Source of the DNA: Roseateles_E cavernae
GTDB lineage: Bacteria; Pseudomonadota; Gammaproteobacteria; Burkholderiales; Burkholderiaceae_C
Assembly: GCF_040187885.1 (NCBI RefSeq)
Contig: NZ_JBDPLH010000004.1
Coordinates: forward strand, 1 to 64,000
Direction: 5' to 3'
Length of the DNA: 64,000 nt
The position numbers were made by a program, and so were the translations under genes. This document shows positions 18,616-27,463 of the stretch, in pieces (the first letter of the stretch is position 1; the number at the start of each line of letters is the position of its first letter). A model generated the notes under the pieces. The model was not told where the DNA came from and ran no database searches. It worked only from the letters and a program-made list of their open reading frames with translations.

Positions 18616-19683
18616 TCAGGAGGATTTCAGCGCAGCCTCGTTGCGATAGCTGGCCGGTGTCTGGCCAGCCATCTTCTTGAAAGCCGCAAAAAAAGTGGAG
18701 CTTGAATTGAAGCCGCTGCGTTCGGCCACCTGCTCCATGCTCAGGCGCGGCTCGGTGAGCAGGATGTGCTTGGCGAAAACGATGCGGAACTCGTTGACAT
18801 AGTGATTGAAATTCTGGCTCAGATTGTCATTGAGCACCTGGGAAACCAGGGTCTGCGAGTGCCCGGTTTTGCGGGCCAGCAGGGCCAGGCTGAAATTCGG
18901 ATTCAAGTAGAGTTGCTGCTCATGCATGGCCTGGTTGAGCGCTGCCAGTATCTGCTGAGCCTGCGTATCTGCCAATTTTCTGTTTTGATACTTCTCGCGC
19001 GTGACCTGGCTTGTCTGCTCTTCCTTGATCAGCAGAAAGGTCATCACCGTGACACAGATGGAAAATGAGAAGGACAGGGCGCCGACAATGTATGAGGTGA
19101 ACGGCACACTCATATAGGCGAACAGGATCAAGCTGCTGCTCAGGTAGACGCCCAGCAGTAAAATCCTCTGGCGCGGGCCGGCACCCTCAGCACCGTCGGC
19201 CGCGAAAAGCGGCCCGCGCGATTGCCACAATTGCCAGCCGGCGATCAGCAGGTAGGCGAGCCAGTAATAATGCAGGCTCGGAAACGCATGATGCCAGACC
19301 TCGGGGTATTGCGACCTCGGAAACAGCAGGCCCAAGCAGATAAAACCCAGTGGCAACAGAATGTGCCATGCCCAGCGCTGATGGGCCGCGTGCTTCCTGA
19401 GTTCGGCCAGGTGAAAGTGCACATACAGATAGGTCAGCGGGCCAATCAACAGACAGGCCGACAGGCCGAACTGAATGAATCCCGATGCCAGCCCCGGATC
19501 AAAATAGTAGACGGCCGATTTTCCGGTGCGAATGCTGATGGCCAGCAACAAGGCAGCCAGGAAGACATTCGACCGGCCCTGAGACCTTCGGGTGCACAGG
19601 TAAATCGCCAGGAAAACACCGTTCACCGCGCCCAGGGCACTGAACAGGAACAGGACTTGGCTTGCAGTGGGCGCTAGATTCAT
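18616..19683 (-). CDS. AraC-family regulator with N-terminal membrane domain
   Basis: A 355-residue protein with roughly seven hydrophobic segments in residues 1-225, a short linker, and a C-terminal AraC-type DNA-binding domain (about 245-350; RKTGHSQTLVSQVLND and AERSGFNSSSTFFAAFKKM). Membrane-anchored AraC proteins of this type sense external signals. It lies 194 bp upstream of the DJ-1 fusion/serine-hydrolase pair in the same direction and is the plausible regulator of that pair. The region is less GC-rich than the flanking genes, hinting that the three genes arrived together. Confidence 0.85.
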   Translation of the reverse strand: MNLAPTASQVLFLFSALGAVNGVFLAIYLCTRRSQGRSNVFLAALLLAISIRTGKSAVYYFDPGLASGFIQFGLSACLLIGPLTYLYVHFHLAELRKHAAHQRWAWHILLPLGFICLGLLFPRSQYPEVWHHAFPSLHYYWLAYLLIAGWQLWQSRGPLFAADGAEGAGPRQRILLLGVYLSSSLILFAYMSVPFTSYIVGALSFSFSICVTVMTFLLIKEEQTSQVTREKYQNRKLADTQAQQILAALNQAMHEQQLYLNPNFSLALLARKTGHSQTLVSQVLNDNLSQNFNHYVNEFRIVFAKHILLTEPRLSMEQVAERSGFNSSSTFFAAFKKMAGQTPASYRNEAALKSS

Positions 19684-19824
19684 GGCGGCCGCCAGTATGC
19701 CGGACCCAGGTGCCGAGGCTGTTCGTCACCCACAGGGGTGGGCCTTAGGCGAATTTACGTAACCCTACCTAATGCCTTAGGTAGTACGCTGTTCCCCGTT
19801 CGATCCAAGACGGAGACATTCCCC

Positions 19825-20529
19825 ATGAACAAGCTTTACCCAAGCGCCGCCGAGGCGCTGCAGGGCATCGTCGCGGACGGCCAGTTGCTGGCGGTCGGCG
19901 GCTTCGGCCTGTGCGGCATTCCCGAGGCGCTGATCGCGGCGCTGCGCGACAGCGCGGTCAGGAATCTGACCGTGATCTCCAACAATGCCGGCGTCGACGG
20001 CTTCGGCCTCGGCCAGCTGCTGGAGACGCGCCAGATCAAGCGCATGATCTCCAGCTATGTGGGCGAGAACAAGGAGTTCGAGCGCCAGTACCTGGCGGGC
20101 GAGCTGGAGCTGGAGTTCACGCCGCAAGGCACGCTGGCCGAGAAACTGCGCGCCGGCGGTGCCGGCATCCCGGCCTTCTTCACCCGCACCGGCGTCGGCA
20201 CCATCGTCGCCGAGGGCAAGGAGCTGCGCGAGTTCGACGGCCAGACCTATGTGATGGAGCATGCGCTGAATCCGGATGTGGCCCTGGTCAAGGCCTACAA
20301 GGCCGACAAGAGCGGCAATCTGGTGTTCCGCCGCACCGCGCGCAACTTCAATCCGGCCGCCGCGATGGCCGGCAAGATCACCGTGGTCGAGGTCGAGCAG
20401 CTGGTCGAGACCGGCGCGATCGATCCGGACGAGGTGCATCTGCCGGGCATCTATGTGCACCGCATCGTGGTCAATGCGCATCCCGAGAAGCGCATTGAGA
20501 AGAAGACTCTGACGGTCAAGGGGAACTGA
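19825..20529 (+). CDS. scoA: Succinyl-CoA:3-ketoacid CoA-transferase subunit A
   Basis: A 234-residue family I CoA-transferase alpha subunit with the glycine-rich LLAVGGFGLCGIPEALI coenzyme-A segment and the conserved SNNAGVDGFGLG and GGAGIPAFFTRTGVGT blocks. With subunit B it moves CoA between succinyl-CoA and acetoacetate, allowing ketone-body or polyhydroxybutyrate-derived acetoacetate to be used. The ATG was chosen because KLYPSAAEAL is the usual family N-terminus; the frame extends further upstream. The stop is 1 bp before the start of scoB. Confidence 0.95.
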   Translation: MNKLYPSAAEALQGIVADGQLLAVGGFGLCGIPEALIAALRDSAVRNLTVISNNAGVDGFGLGQLLETRQIKRMISSYVGENKEFERQYLAGELELEFTPQGTLAEKLRAGGAGIPAFFTRTGVGTIVAEGKELREFDGQTYVMEHALNPDVALVKAYKADKSGNLVFRRTARNFNPAAAMAGKITVVEVEQLVETGAIDPDEVHLPGIYVHRIVVNAHPEKRIEKKTLTVKGN

Positions 20530-20530
20530 G

Positions 20531-21169
20531 ATGGCCTGGACACAAGACCAAATGGCGGCCCGCGCGGCGCAGGAACTCGAAGACGGCTTCTATGTGAACC
20601 TGGGCATAGGCATTCCCACGCTGGTGGCCAATTTCGTGCCGGCGGACAAGGAAGTCTGGCTGCAGAGCGAGAACGGCATGCTGGGCATCGGCCCCTTCCC
20701 AACCGAGGACGAGGTCGACGCCGACCTGATCAATGCCGGCAAGCAGACCGTCACGACCATCAAGGGCTCGTCAATCTTCGGCAGCCATGACAGCTTCGCG
20801 ATGATCCGTGGCGGCAAGATCAATCTGTCCATCCTTGGCGCGATGCAGGTCAGCGAGCACGGCGATCTGGCCAACTGGATGATCCCCGGCAAGATGGTCA
20901 AGGGCATGGGCGGCGCGATGGACCTGGTGGCCGGCGTCAAGCGCGTGATCGTGCTGATGGAGCATGTCGCGAAGAAGAAGGACGGCAGCGAGGACCTGAA
21001 GATCATCCCCAAGTGCACGCTGCCGCTGACCGGCGTGGGTGTGGTCAACCGCATCATCACCGACCTGGGCGTGATGGATGTGACGCCCGAGGGCCTGAAG
21101 CTGGTCGAGCTGGCCGAGGGCGTGACGCGGGAGTTCGTGCAGAGCAAGACCGGCGTGCCGCTGCGCTGA
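20531..21169 (+). CDS. scoB: Succinyl-CoA:3-ketoacid CoA-transferase subunit B
   Basis: A 212-residue beta subunit carrying the catalytic glutamate in the SENGMLGIGPFP motif and the conserved GSHDSFAMIRGGKI, plus KGMGGAMDLVAG. It starts directly after scoA and is followed by a clean terminator, so the two genes form a complete operon. Confidence 0.96.
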   Translation: MAWTQDQMAARAAQELEDGFYVNLGIGIPTLVANFVPADKEVWLQSENGMLGIGPFPTEDEVDADLINAGKQTVTTIKGSSIFGSHDSFAMIRGGKINLSILGAMQVSEHGDLANWMIPGKMVKGMGGAMDLVAGVKRVIVLMEHVAKKKDGSEDLKIIPKCTLPLTGVGVVNRIITDLGVMDVTPEGLKLVELAEGVTREFVQSKTGVPLR

Positions 21170-21191
21170 TCGTCGCTTGCGCATCGTTACA

Positions 21192-21215
21192 GGGCCGCTG
21201 ATCGCGGCCCTTTTT
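21192..21215 (+). terminator. Rho-independent terminator after scoAB
   Basis: A stem GGGCCGC / GCGGCCC with a five-base loop is followed by TTTTT, 22 bp after the scoB stop. It is the clearest intrinsic terminator in the window. Confidence 0.88.
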
Positions 21216-21369
21216 CATGCATCGCCGCAGCTGGTTCGGGCGTGCAATGCGGGCTCCAGCGTGAACTATGACCCGGGTCTTACGCCCTCTTGCAAAGCCG
21301 GGAGGCTCGTTACCGGGCGGGAGCCGTCGCTCCCTTAGATTGCGCCCTCGAATCCTAGCGAGAGCCCGC

Positions 21370-23067
21370 ATGAGCACGATTGTTGCCGAGCCCACCCCCG
21401 TAGCGCCCGCGCAGCGCGTCGCGCTGCCCCCACAAAGCCTGAGCCTGCTGGGCGCCGCCACGGCCTTGAGCGCCTGTGGCGGTGGTGGCAGCGGCGGCGA
21501 GGCCGACGGTCCCACGGCACAGCCGGGCTCGGCGCCGGCGCCGGTCCAGGCGCCGATCACCGATGCCGCTGCGGCGCGCTTTCTTGCCCAGGCTGGCTTC
21601 GCCGCCAGCATGGCCGACATCGCCAGCGTCAAGTCGGCCGGCTATGCCGCCTGGCTGGAGCAGCAGTTCGGGGTCGGCGGCAGCAGCTCGCACGTCGACT
21701 GGTTGCTGGCCAAGGGCTATGGCGCCGAGAATTTCAAGCACAGCCTGAGCGGTGTCGACAACAGCCTGTGGCGCAAATGGCTGTCCTCGCCCGATGCGCT
21801 GCGCCAGCGTGTCGTGATGGCGCTCAGCGAGATCTTTGTGGTCTCGATGACGGGCCTGCCGGTGGCCTGGGGCAACTTCGCCGCGGCCGCCTATGTGGAC
21901 ATGCTGGAGCAGCGTGCCTTCGGTTCCTTTCGCGATCTGCTGGAGGGCGTGACCCTGTCCTGCGGCATGGGCGTCTACCTGAATATGCGCGGCAACAAGA
22001 AGGAGGACGGCAAGGGCAGCGCACCGGACGAAAACTATGCGCGCGAGGTGATGCAGCTGTTCACGATAGGCCTGCACGAGCTCAACCTCGACGGCACACC
22101 GGTGCTGGGCGCCGGCGGCCAGCCCAAGGAGAGCTACACGCTGGCCGATATCACCGAGCTGGCGCGGGTCTTCACCGGCTGGGATTTCGACGGCCGCAGC
22201 GAGACCGATCCGAGCTTCATGCGCCGGCCGATGAGCCACAACGCCGGCCGCTTTGCGAGCGGCGCCAAGCGGGTGCTCCAGGTTGACATTCCCGCCACGG
22301 CCGACGGCCCGACGGCGCTGAAGATCGCGCTCGACACCCTGGCCAACCATGCCAATGTCGGCCCCTTCATCGGCCGACAGCTGATCCAGCGCCTGGTCTG
22401 CTCGCACCCCAGCCCGGCCTATGTGCGGCGGGTGGCCGGCGTGTTCAACAACAACGGCAGGGGCCAGCGCGGCGATATGAAGGCGGTGATCGCCGCCGTG
22501 CTGCTGGACGAGGACGCCCGCCATGTCGGCAGCGCGCCGTCCAGCGGCCGGCTGCGCGAGCCGCTGCAGCGCTTCATCCAGTGGGGCCGCAGCTTCGGCC
22601 TGAGCTCGCCGACCGATCTGTGGAATGTCGGCGACACCTCCAACCCGGCCACGCGGCTGGGCCAGAGCCCGCTGCGCAGTCCCTCGGTGTTCAATTTCTT
22701 CCGCCCCGGCTATGTGCCGCCGAACTCGCAGCTGGGCAGCGCGGGCATCACCGCGCCGGAGTTCCAGCTCTGCAACGAGAGCACGGTGGCCGGTTACCTG
22801 AACTTCATGCAAGGCGTCGTCGCCAATGGCATCGGCGAGCTCAAGCCGGTCTATACCGATGAACTGGCGCTGGCCGCCGATGCGCCGGCCCTGGTCGAGC
22901 GCGTCGCGTTGCGCCTGGCCGGAGACGGCCTGAGCGCCGCGACCAAGGCGACCATCGCGACCGCGCTGGCGACGATGAAGGTCGACACCGAGGCCCGCCA
23001 GCTCAGCCGGGTGCAGGCCGCCGTGCTGCTGGTCATGGCCAGCCCCGAGTACCAGATCCAGAAGTAG
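21370..23067 (+). CDS. DUF1800 domain-containing protein
   Basis: A 565-residue protein with a low-complexity N-terminus (ALSACGGGGSGG, lipobox-like but placed late) followed by a DUF1800 domain with AARFLAQAGFAAS, YAREVMQLFTIGLHELN, the FTGWDFDG block and PSVFNFFRPGY. DUF1800 proteins are nearly always followed by a DUF1501 protein, as here with a 9-bp gap, and are exported. Function is unknown; suggestions in the literature concern surface or polysaccharide roles. The ATG before STIVAEP was preferred over an upstream in-frame start because translation from there would begin with arginine-rich non-homologous sequence. Confidence 0.88.
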   Translation: MSTIVAEPTPVAPAQRVALPPQSLSLLGAATALSACGGGGSGGEADGPTAQPGSAPAPVQAPITDAAAARFLAQAGFAASMADIASVKSAGYAAWLEQQFGVGGSSSHVDWLLAKGYGAENFKHSLSGVDNSLWRKWLSSPDALRQRVVMALSEIFVVSMTGLPVAWGNFAAAAYVDMLEQRAFGSFRDLLEGVTLSCGMGVYLNMRGNKKEDGKGSAPDENYAREVMQLFTIGLHELNLDGTPVLGAGGQPKESYTLADITELARVFTGWDFDGRSETDPSFMRRPMSHNAGRFASGAKRVLQVDIPATADGPTALKIALDTLANHANVGPFIGRQLIQRLVCSHPSPAYVRRVAGVFNNNGRGQRGDMKAVIAAVLLDEDARHVGSAPSSGRLREPLQRFIQWGRSFGLSSPTDLWNVGDTSNPATRLGQSPLRSPSVFNFFRPGYVPPNSQLGSAGITAPEFQLCNESTVAGYLNFMQGVVANGIGELKPVYTDELALAADAPALVERVALRLAGDGLSAATKATIATALATMKVDTEARQLSRVQAAVLLVMASPEYQIQK

Positions 23068-23076
23068 GCAGGCCCC

Positions 23077-24459
23077 ATGCATCACAGCAAGATCCAACCA
23101 CTGCAACGGCGCGAGTTCCTGCGTCGCGCCTCGGCCCTGGGCGTGGCCGGCGCCGCCGCGCCCTGGGCGCTGAGCCTGGCCGGCATCGGCGAGGCGGCGG
23201 CGGCCACCGCACCGGGCGACTACAAGGCCCTGGTCTGCGTCTTCCTGCATGGCGGCAACGACCAGGCCAATACCGTCGTGCCCTATGACGCGGCCAGCCA
23301 TCAGGCCTACCAGAGCCTGCGCGGCACCATCGCGACGCCGCGCGATCAGCTCACCGCCACCGCGCTGAGCCCATTGACCGATGGCCGCCAGCTGGCGCTC
23401 GCGCCGCAGCTCGGCCGGATGAAGGCCTTGTTCGATGCCGGCAAGCTGGGCCTGCTGCTCAATGTCGGTACCCTGGTGCAGCCGACCACGCTGGCCCAGT
23501 ACAAGGCCAAGAGCGTGCCGCTGCCGCCCAAGCTGTTCTCGCACAACGACCAGTCCAGCATCTGGCAGTCCAGCATGCCCGAGGGCGCGACCAGCGGCTG
23601 GGGCGGGCGCCTGGGCGACCAGTTCCTGTCCGCCAACGGCAACGCCACCTTCACCTGCATCAATGTCTCCGGCAACGCGGTCTTCATGTCGGGCCAGCAG
23701 GCGGTGCAATACCAGATGTCCAGCGGCGGCGCGGTCGCGATCAATGGCGTGAGCAAGCCGCTGTACGGCTCGCAGGCCTGCGCCGATGCCTTGCGCAGCC
23801 TGATCACGGCCGAGCGCAGCCACTGGATGGAGCAGGAGCTCAACCGCGTCGTGGCCCGCTCGGTCAATGCCCAGTCCATCGTTGCCGGTGCGCTGAGCAG
23901 CCTGCCGGCGCTGGCGACCCCCTTCGATGCCGCCAACAGCCTGGCCGTGCAACTGCAGATGGTGGCCAGGCTGATCGCCGCGCGCGCCAGCCTGGGGGTC
24001 AGCCGCCAGGTCTTTTTCGTCTCGCTGGGCGGCTTTGACAACCATGATTTCCTGCCGACCCAGCACCCGCTGCTGCTGGGCCGCGTCAGCGATGCGCTGG
24101 CCAGCTTCTATGCCGCCACCGCCGAGCTGGGCGTGGCCGAGCAGGTGACCAGCTTTACCGCCTCGGACTTCGGCCGCACGCTGACCAGCAATGGCGACGG
24201 CTCCGACCATGGCTGGGGCAGCCATCACTTCGTGCTGGGCGGCGCGGTCAGGGGCGGGCGTTGCTGGGGCCAGGCCCCGGTGGTGGCGATCAACGGGCCC
24301 GACGATGTCGGCCAGGGCCGGCTGCTGCCGACCCGCTCGGTCGACCAGCTGGCCGCCACGCTGGCCAGCTGGATGGGCGTGTCCGCCAGCGAGCTGCCGC
24401 GCCTGCTGCCGCAGATCGCCAACTACAGCGAGCGCGATCTGGGCTTCTTCAGCGCCTGA
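23077..24459 (+). CDS. DUF1501 domain-containing protein (Tat-exported, sulfatase-like fold)
   Basis: A 460-residue protein with a twin-arginine signal (RREFLRRAS) at the N-terminus, then the DUF1501 hallmarks VCVFLHGGNDQANTVVPYD, SHNDQSSIWQS, and FTASDFGRT...GSDHGWG. The fold is related to alkaline phosphatase/sulfatases; the substrate is unknown. It forms a pair with the DUF1800 gene. The 3' end overlaps the convergent flavoprotein gene by 37 bp. Confidence 0.9.
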   Translation: MHHSKIQPLQRREFLRRASALGVAGAAAPWALSLAGIGEAAAATAPGDYKALVCVFLHGGNDQANTVVPYDAASHQAYQSLRGTIATPRDQLTATALSPLTDGRQLALAPQLGRMKALFDAGKLGLLLNVGTLVQPTTLAQYKAKSVPLPPKLFSHNDQSSIWQSSMPEGATSGWGGRLGDQFLSANGNATFTCINVSGNAVFMSGQQAVQYQMSSGGAVAINGVSKPLYGSQACADALRSLITAERSHWMEQELNRVVARSVNAQSIVAGALSSLPALATPFDAANSLAVQLQMVARLIAARASLGVSRQVFFVSLGGFDNHDFLPTQHPLLLGRVSDALASFYAATAELGVAEQVTSFTASDFGRTLTSNGDGSDHGWGSHHFVLGGAVRGGRCWGQAPVVAINGPDDVGQGRLLPTRSVDQLAATLASWMGVSASELPRLLPQIANYSERDLGFFSA

Positions 24460-25664
24460 GAGCCCGTGAGCCCGGCGCGCTCGGTCAGCCGCGCGGTGAT
24501 CAGCTGCTTCAGCGGCGGCAGGCGCTGGGCGATGTCCAGCACGCCGCGGCGCAGCAGCCGGGCCGGCATGGCCTCGGCGGTGAACAGGCGCACCAGGGCA
24601 TTGGTGCCCTGGTAGATCAGCCGGGTCTCGCGCCGGTGGCCCTCGGCATAGCGGGCCAGCGCGGCGGCGGGTTCGGCCACGCCCTCGCGCCGCAAGGCCT
24701 CGGCCAGGCGTTCGGCGCCGTAGAGGCCGAAGTTGTAGCCATGGGCAGTGACCGGATGCATGCCCACCGCCGCGTCGCCGACCAGGGCGAAGCGCTGTGC
24801 GGCGAAGTGCCGCGCATAGCTGGCCACCAGCGGGTACTGGTGGCGCGGCCCGGCCAGCCGCAGCACGCCCAGACGGTCCTGGGCATGGGTCTGGACCCAG
24901 TCCAGCCAGCGCGAGTCCTCCCAGCCACGCAGGGTCTCGGCCAGATCGGCCGGCAGGGTCAGCACCAGGGAGCTCAAGCAGGGCGAGCGGCCGCCCAGCG
25001 GCAGCCAGGCCATGGTGTGGCCATGGTGGAAACACTCCAGCGCCTGGTCCTGGTGCGGCCGCTGATGCTCGATGCGCGCCAGCTGCACGCTGCGGCCGAA
25101 GTCCAGCAGCTCGCAGGGGATGCCGGCCAGACGGCGCAGGGTCGAGAAGCGGCTGTCGGCGGCCACCAGCAGCGGGCCTTGCAGGCGCTGGCCATCGGCC
25201 AAGCTCACCGTGGCGGCCATGCCGTCAAGCGCCAGTGCGGTCACGGACGCCTCGCCGTGCAGTGTGATCAGTGCGCTGCGGCGCAGCGCGCCGGCGTGGG
25301 CGATACGGCGCAGCGCATCGTTGGGCACCAGCGTGCCGAGCGCCGCCTCGCCGGCCTCGAACAGCAGCGAGGCGGCCTGCCGGCCATTGAAGACGCGGGC
25401 GCGACGCAGCGGCGATGTCTCCTCAGGGGTCAGGTCTTGCCAGGCGCCGAGGCGCTGCAGCAGCGCGATGCTGCGCTGGGTCAGCGCGATCTCGCGGCCG
25501 TCCTCGGCCGGGGCCGCCAGCGTGGCCAGCGGCTTCGCTTCCAGCACGCGGCTGGCAATGCCGGCATCGGCCAGCAGACAGGCCAGCGACAGGCCCACCG
25601 GGCCGGCGCCGACGATCAGGACGGGCTTGTTTGCTGCACAGGGCTTGCTCATCATGGGCGGCAA
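24423..25664 (-). CDS. FAD-dependent hydroxylase, UbiH/UbiM-like
   Basis: A 413-residue class A flavin monooxygenase. It has the Rossmann motif GAGPVGLSLA near the N-terminus, the LVAADSRFSTLR DG-type segment, and the FAD-binding GDAAVGMHPVTAHGYNFGL near residue 300. The HPVTAHG-N-GL form resembles UbiM, a ubiquinone ring hydroxylase found in some betaproteobacteria, more than UbiH/UbiF. Ubiquinone biosynthesis is therefore the leading idea, but other hydroxylases of the group cannot be excluded. Translation may begin four codons later, at the ATG before SKPCAAN. Confidence 0.78.
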   Translation of the reverse strand: MPPMMSKPCAANKPVLIVGAGPVGLSLACLLADAGIASRVLEAKPLATLAAPAEDGREIALTQRSIALLQRLGAWQDLTPEETSPLRRARVFNGRQAASLLFEAGEAALGTLVPNDALRRIAHAGALRRSALITLHGEASVTALALDGMAATVSLADGQRLQGPLLVAADSRFSTLRRLAGIPCELLDFGRSVQLARIEHQRPHQDQALECFHHGHTMAWLPLGGRSPCLSSLVLTLPADLAETLRGWEDSRWLDWVQTHAQDRLGVLRLAGPRHQYPLVASYARHFAAQRFALVGDAAVGMHPVTAHGYNFGLYGAERLAEALRREGVAEPAAALARYAEGHRRETRLIYQGTNALVRLFTAEAMPARLLRRGVLDIAQRLPPLKQLITARLTERAGLTGSQALKKPRSRSL

Positions 25665-25730
25665 GCCTAGGGCATCGCGGGCGCGGGCGGCTTGATCCCG
25701 CGCAGGCTTTGTCGCCCCGCAAGCGCAGGC

Positions 25731-26234
25731 TCAGCGAGGCGGCGGTGCGGCGCTATCGCTGGGCTTGCGCATCAGCAGCCACTGCGCCACCAGGGCTTCG
25801 AGCGGCAGCAGGCGCAGCTGCGTCCACAGCCAGGCGCCGAGCGGGCGCGGGCCGAGCCGCTGCCTGAGCAAGCCCCAGCGCCAGGGCTTGCTGGCCACGA
25901 AGGCGGCACCGCCCAGCGCGAGCACGCCGACCGTCAGCAGCGGGTAGCGCCGCACGGTGGGCAGCAGCGCACCCTGCGCCTGCAGCCACGCGGCCTCCGC
26001 GGGACGGCGCCAGGGATGATGCTGCCAGACGGCCTGAAGGCCGCTCAGTGCCGCATCCGCCAGCGGAGAGTGGCGCAGGCGGCGCCGCCAGCAGCGCCAC
26101 AGCGCGCTCAGCCGGGGCAGCGGGCGGCCGGCATCCTGCCTGGCTTGCTCGGCGTCGCGGCGGTCGCCGCCCATGGCCTGGCGCAAGCGCAGGCGCGAGT
26201 CCGCCAGCCTTTGCAGCGCGATCTCGGCGCTCAT
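25731..26234 (-). CDS. Hypothetical membrane-associated protein (YqjK-like position)
   Basis: A 167-residue arginine-rich protein with one hydrophobic segment near residues 100-113 (LTVGVLALGGAAFVA). No family is recognised from sequence. It overlaps the upstream YqjE-like gene by 4 bp and lies last in a row of DUF883 and YqjE-like genes, the place YqjK occupies in the E. coli yqjD-yqjE-yqjK cluster. YqjD-type proteins associate ribosomes with the membrane in stationary phase; a shared role is inference. Confidence 0.6.
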   Translation of the reverse strand: MSAEIALQRLADSRLRLRQAMGGDRRDAEQARQDAGRPLPRLSALWRCWRRRLRHSPLADAALSGLQAVWQHHPWRRPAEAAWLQAQGALLPTVRRYPLLTVGVLALGGAAFVASKPWRWGLLRQRLGPRPLGAWLWTQLRLLPLEALVAQWLLMRKPSDSAAPPPR

Positions 26235-26617
26235 GATGGCTTACCCGCTTCCTGCAACACCACACCGTCCAGCTGCAACTGCTGGCGCAGCAGCGGAAAC
26301 AGCCGGGACGGTGGCTGGCCCTGCAGCATCAAGAAGCACAGGCCGGCCGCCAGCCACGGGGTGGCGGCGACGCCGGCCAGCAAGGCCGGCATCGGCATCT
26401 CGGCCAGCGGCACGACCGCCAGCAGCATCAACGCCCCGCCGCCCAGGCCCAGGCCCAGCACCAGGCTGGCGAACAGCGCGGCGGCCCAGAGGCTGCGCCG
26501 GCGCAGCTGCGCGAGCGCTGCCAGGCTCTCCGCCGTGGCCAGCTGGGCATAGGCGCCCAGATGCTCGGACAGCAGCTCCGGCCGGGTGGCCACCAAGCCA
26601 ATCAAGGGATGAATCAT
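26231..26617 (-). CDS. YqjE/phage-holin-like family membrane protein
   Basis: A 128-residue protein with two strong hydrophobic segments (about 45-68 and 76-98) after an amphipathic N-terminus, the profile of the YqjE/DUF1469 'phage holin family' proteins. It sits between a DUF883 (YqjD-like) gene and the hypothetical gene it overlaps by 4 bp. Confidence 0.7.
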   Translation of the reverse strand: MIHPLIGLVATRPELLSEHLGAYAQLATAESLAALAQLRRRSLWAAALFASLVLGLGLGGGALMLLAVVPLAEMPMPALLAGVAATPWLAAGLCFLMLQGQPPSRLFPLLRQQLQLDGVVLQEAGKPS

Positions 26618-26640
26618 CGCCGGTGGCCCCCGCCGCGCGC

Positions 26641-27039
26641 TCAGTGATGGCTGCGCGAACGGCTGGCCCAGCCGGCGATCACGGCCAGCGCCGCACCGGC
26701 CGCCACGGCCATCAGCACGGACTTGACCGGCTCATCGCGGATATAGGCGACCGAGCGCTCGCTGCCGCGGCTGACCTGATCGCGCACCTCGGCGCTCGCC
26801 AGGCGTGCCTTCTCCAGGCCACGGCGCGCCAGCTCCTCGGCATGGCTGACCGCATTGCCCAGCGCGCCGGGCACGGTCTGGCCCAGCTCATGGACTCGGC
26901 CCTGCAGATGGTCGAGGGCGCCGTTGCTGGCGCGCTGGGTGCTGCGCAGCGCCTCCTCGGCCTTGCTGGCGGCCAGGGCGGCCGCTTGTTCGACGCTATG
27001 GCCGGCATTGCTGCCCAGCGCTGTGGTGCTTTCGTTCAT
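26641..27039 (-). CDS. DUF883 (YqjD/ElaB-like) family protein
   Basis: A 132-residue protein with a long helical alanine-rich region and a single C-terminal hydrophobic anchor followed by a basic tail (VLMAVAAGAALAVIAGWASRSR), which fits the YqjD/ElaB/YgaM tail-anchored ribosome-associated family. It precedes the YqjE-like gene by 23 bp. The start is the ATG after a GGAGAACTC ribosome site. Such genes are usually stationary-phase or stress induced. Confidence 0.8.
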   Translation of the reverse strand: MNESTTALGSNAGHSVEQAAALAASKAEEALRSTQRASNGALDHLQGRVHELGQTVPGALGNAVSHAEELARRGLEKARLASAEVRDQVSRGSERSVAYIRDEPVKSVLMAVAAGAALAVIAGWASRSRSHH

Positions 27040-27089
27040 GGAGTTCTCCTTGCGGTTTGCGGTCGGGGCTGTGCGGGTGCGATCAGGGC

Positions 27090-27305
27090 TCACTTGAACC
27101 AGCTGTCATTGACGCCGCGCTCCCAGCTGGCGAGCTGTTTCTCGGCCTCGTCCTTGGCGATGCCGTAGCGCTCCTGGATCTTGCCGCTGAGCTGTTCGCG
27201 GCGGCCAGCGACGACGTCGAGATCGTCGTCGCTGAGCTTGCCCCATTGCTCACGGACCTTGCCCGTGACTTGCTTCCAGTTGCCTTCGATGCGGTCCCAG
27301 TTCAT
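27090..27305 (-). CDS. CsbD family stress protein
   Basis: A 71-residue CsbD-domain protein with the family pattern NWDRIEGNWKQVTGKVREQWG and a repeated Lys/Gly-containing motif, closing on the WERG block. CsbD proteins are small, abundant and induced by general stress; their mechanism is unknown. It lies 50 bp upstream of the DUF883 gene in the same direction. Confidence 0.92.
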   Translation of the reverse strand: MNWDRIEGNWKQVTGKVREQWGKLSDDDLDVVAGRREQLSGKIQERYGIAKDEAEKQLASWERGVNDSWFK

Positions 27306-27463
27306 GGTGAATCCTTTCGGTCTGTTTCAGAGGAGGGCGGTCGGCCGGAACGACTTGCTGGGTGTCCCTGATCCGATGGCTTCAGTCTAGAAAGACCGCC
27401 CCGACCGGGCCATCGGAGAAGGGCGACTGGGCGTGTAGGACCAGGCCCATTACCCCCGTGCTG

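Noticed and set aside
21355..25035. A 1226-codon open frame on the minus strand across the DUF1800/DUF1501 and flavoprotein genes
   Set aside because: It is a GC-rich antisense frame: repeats of Gln/Arg/Ala/Gly without family motifs, fully overlapping three well-supported genes.
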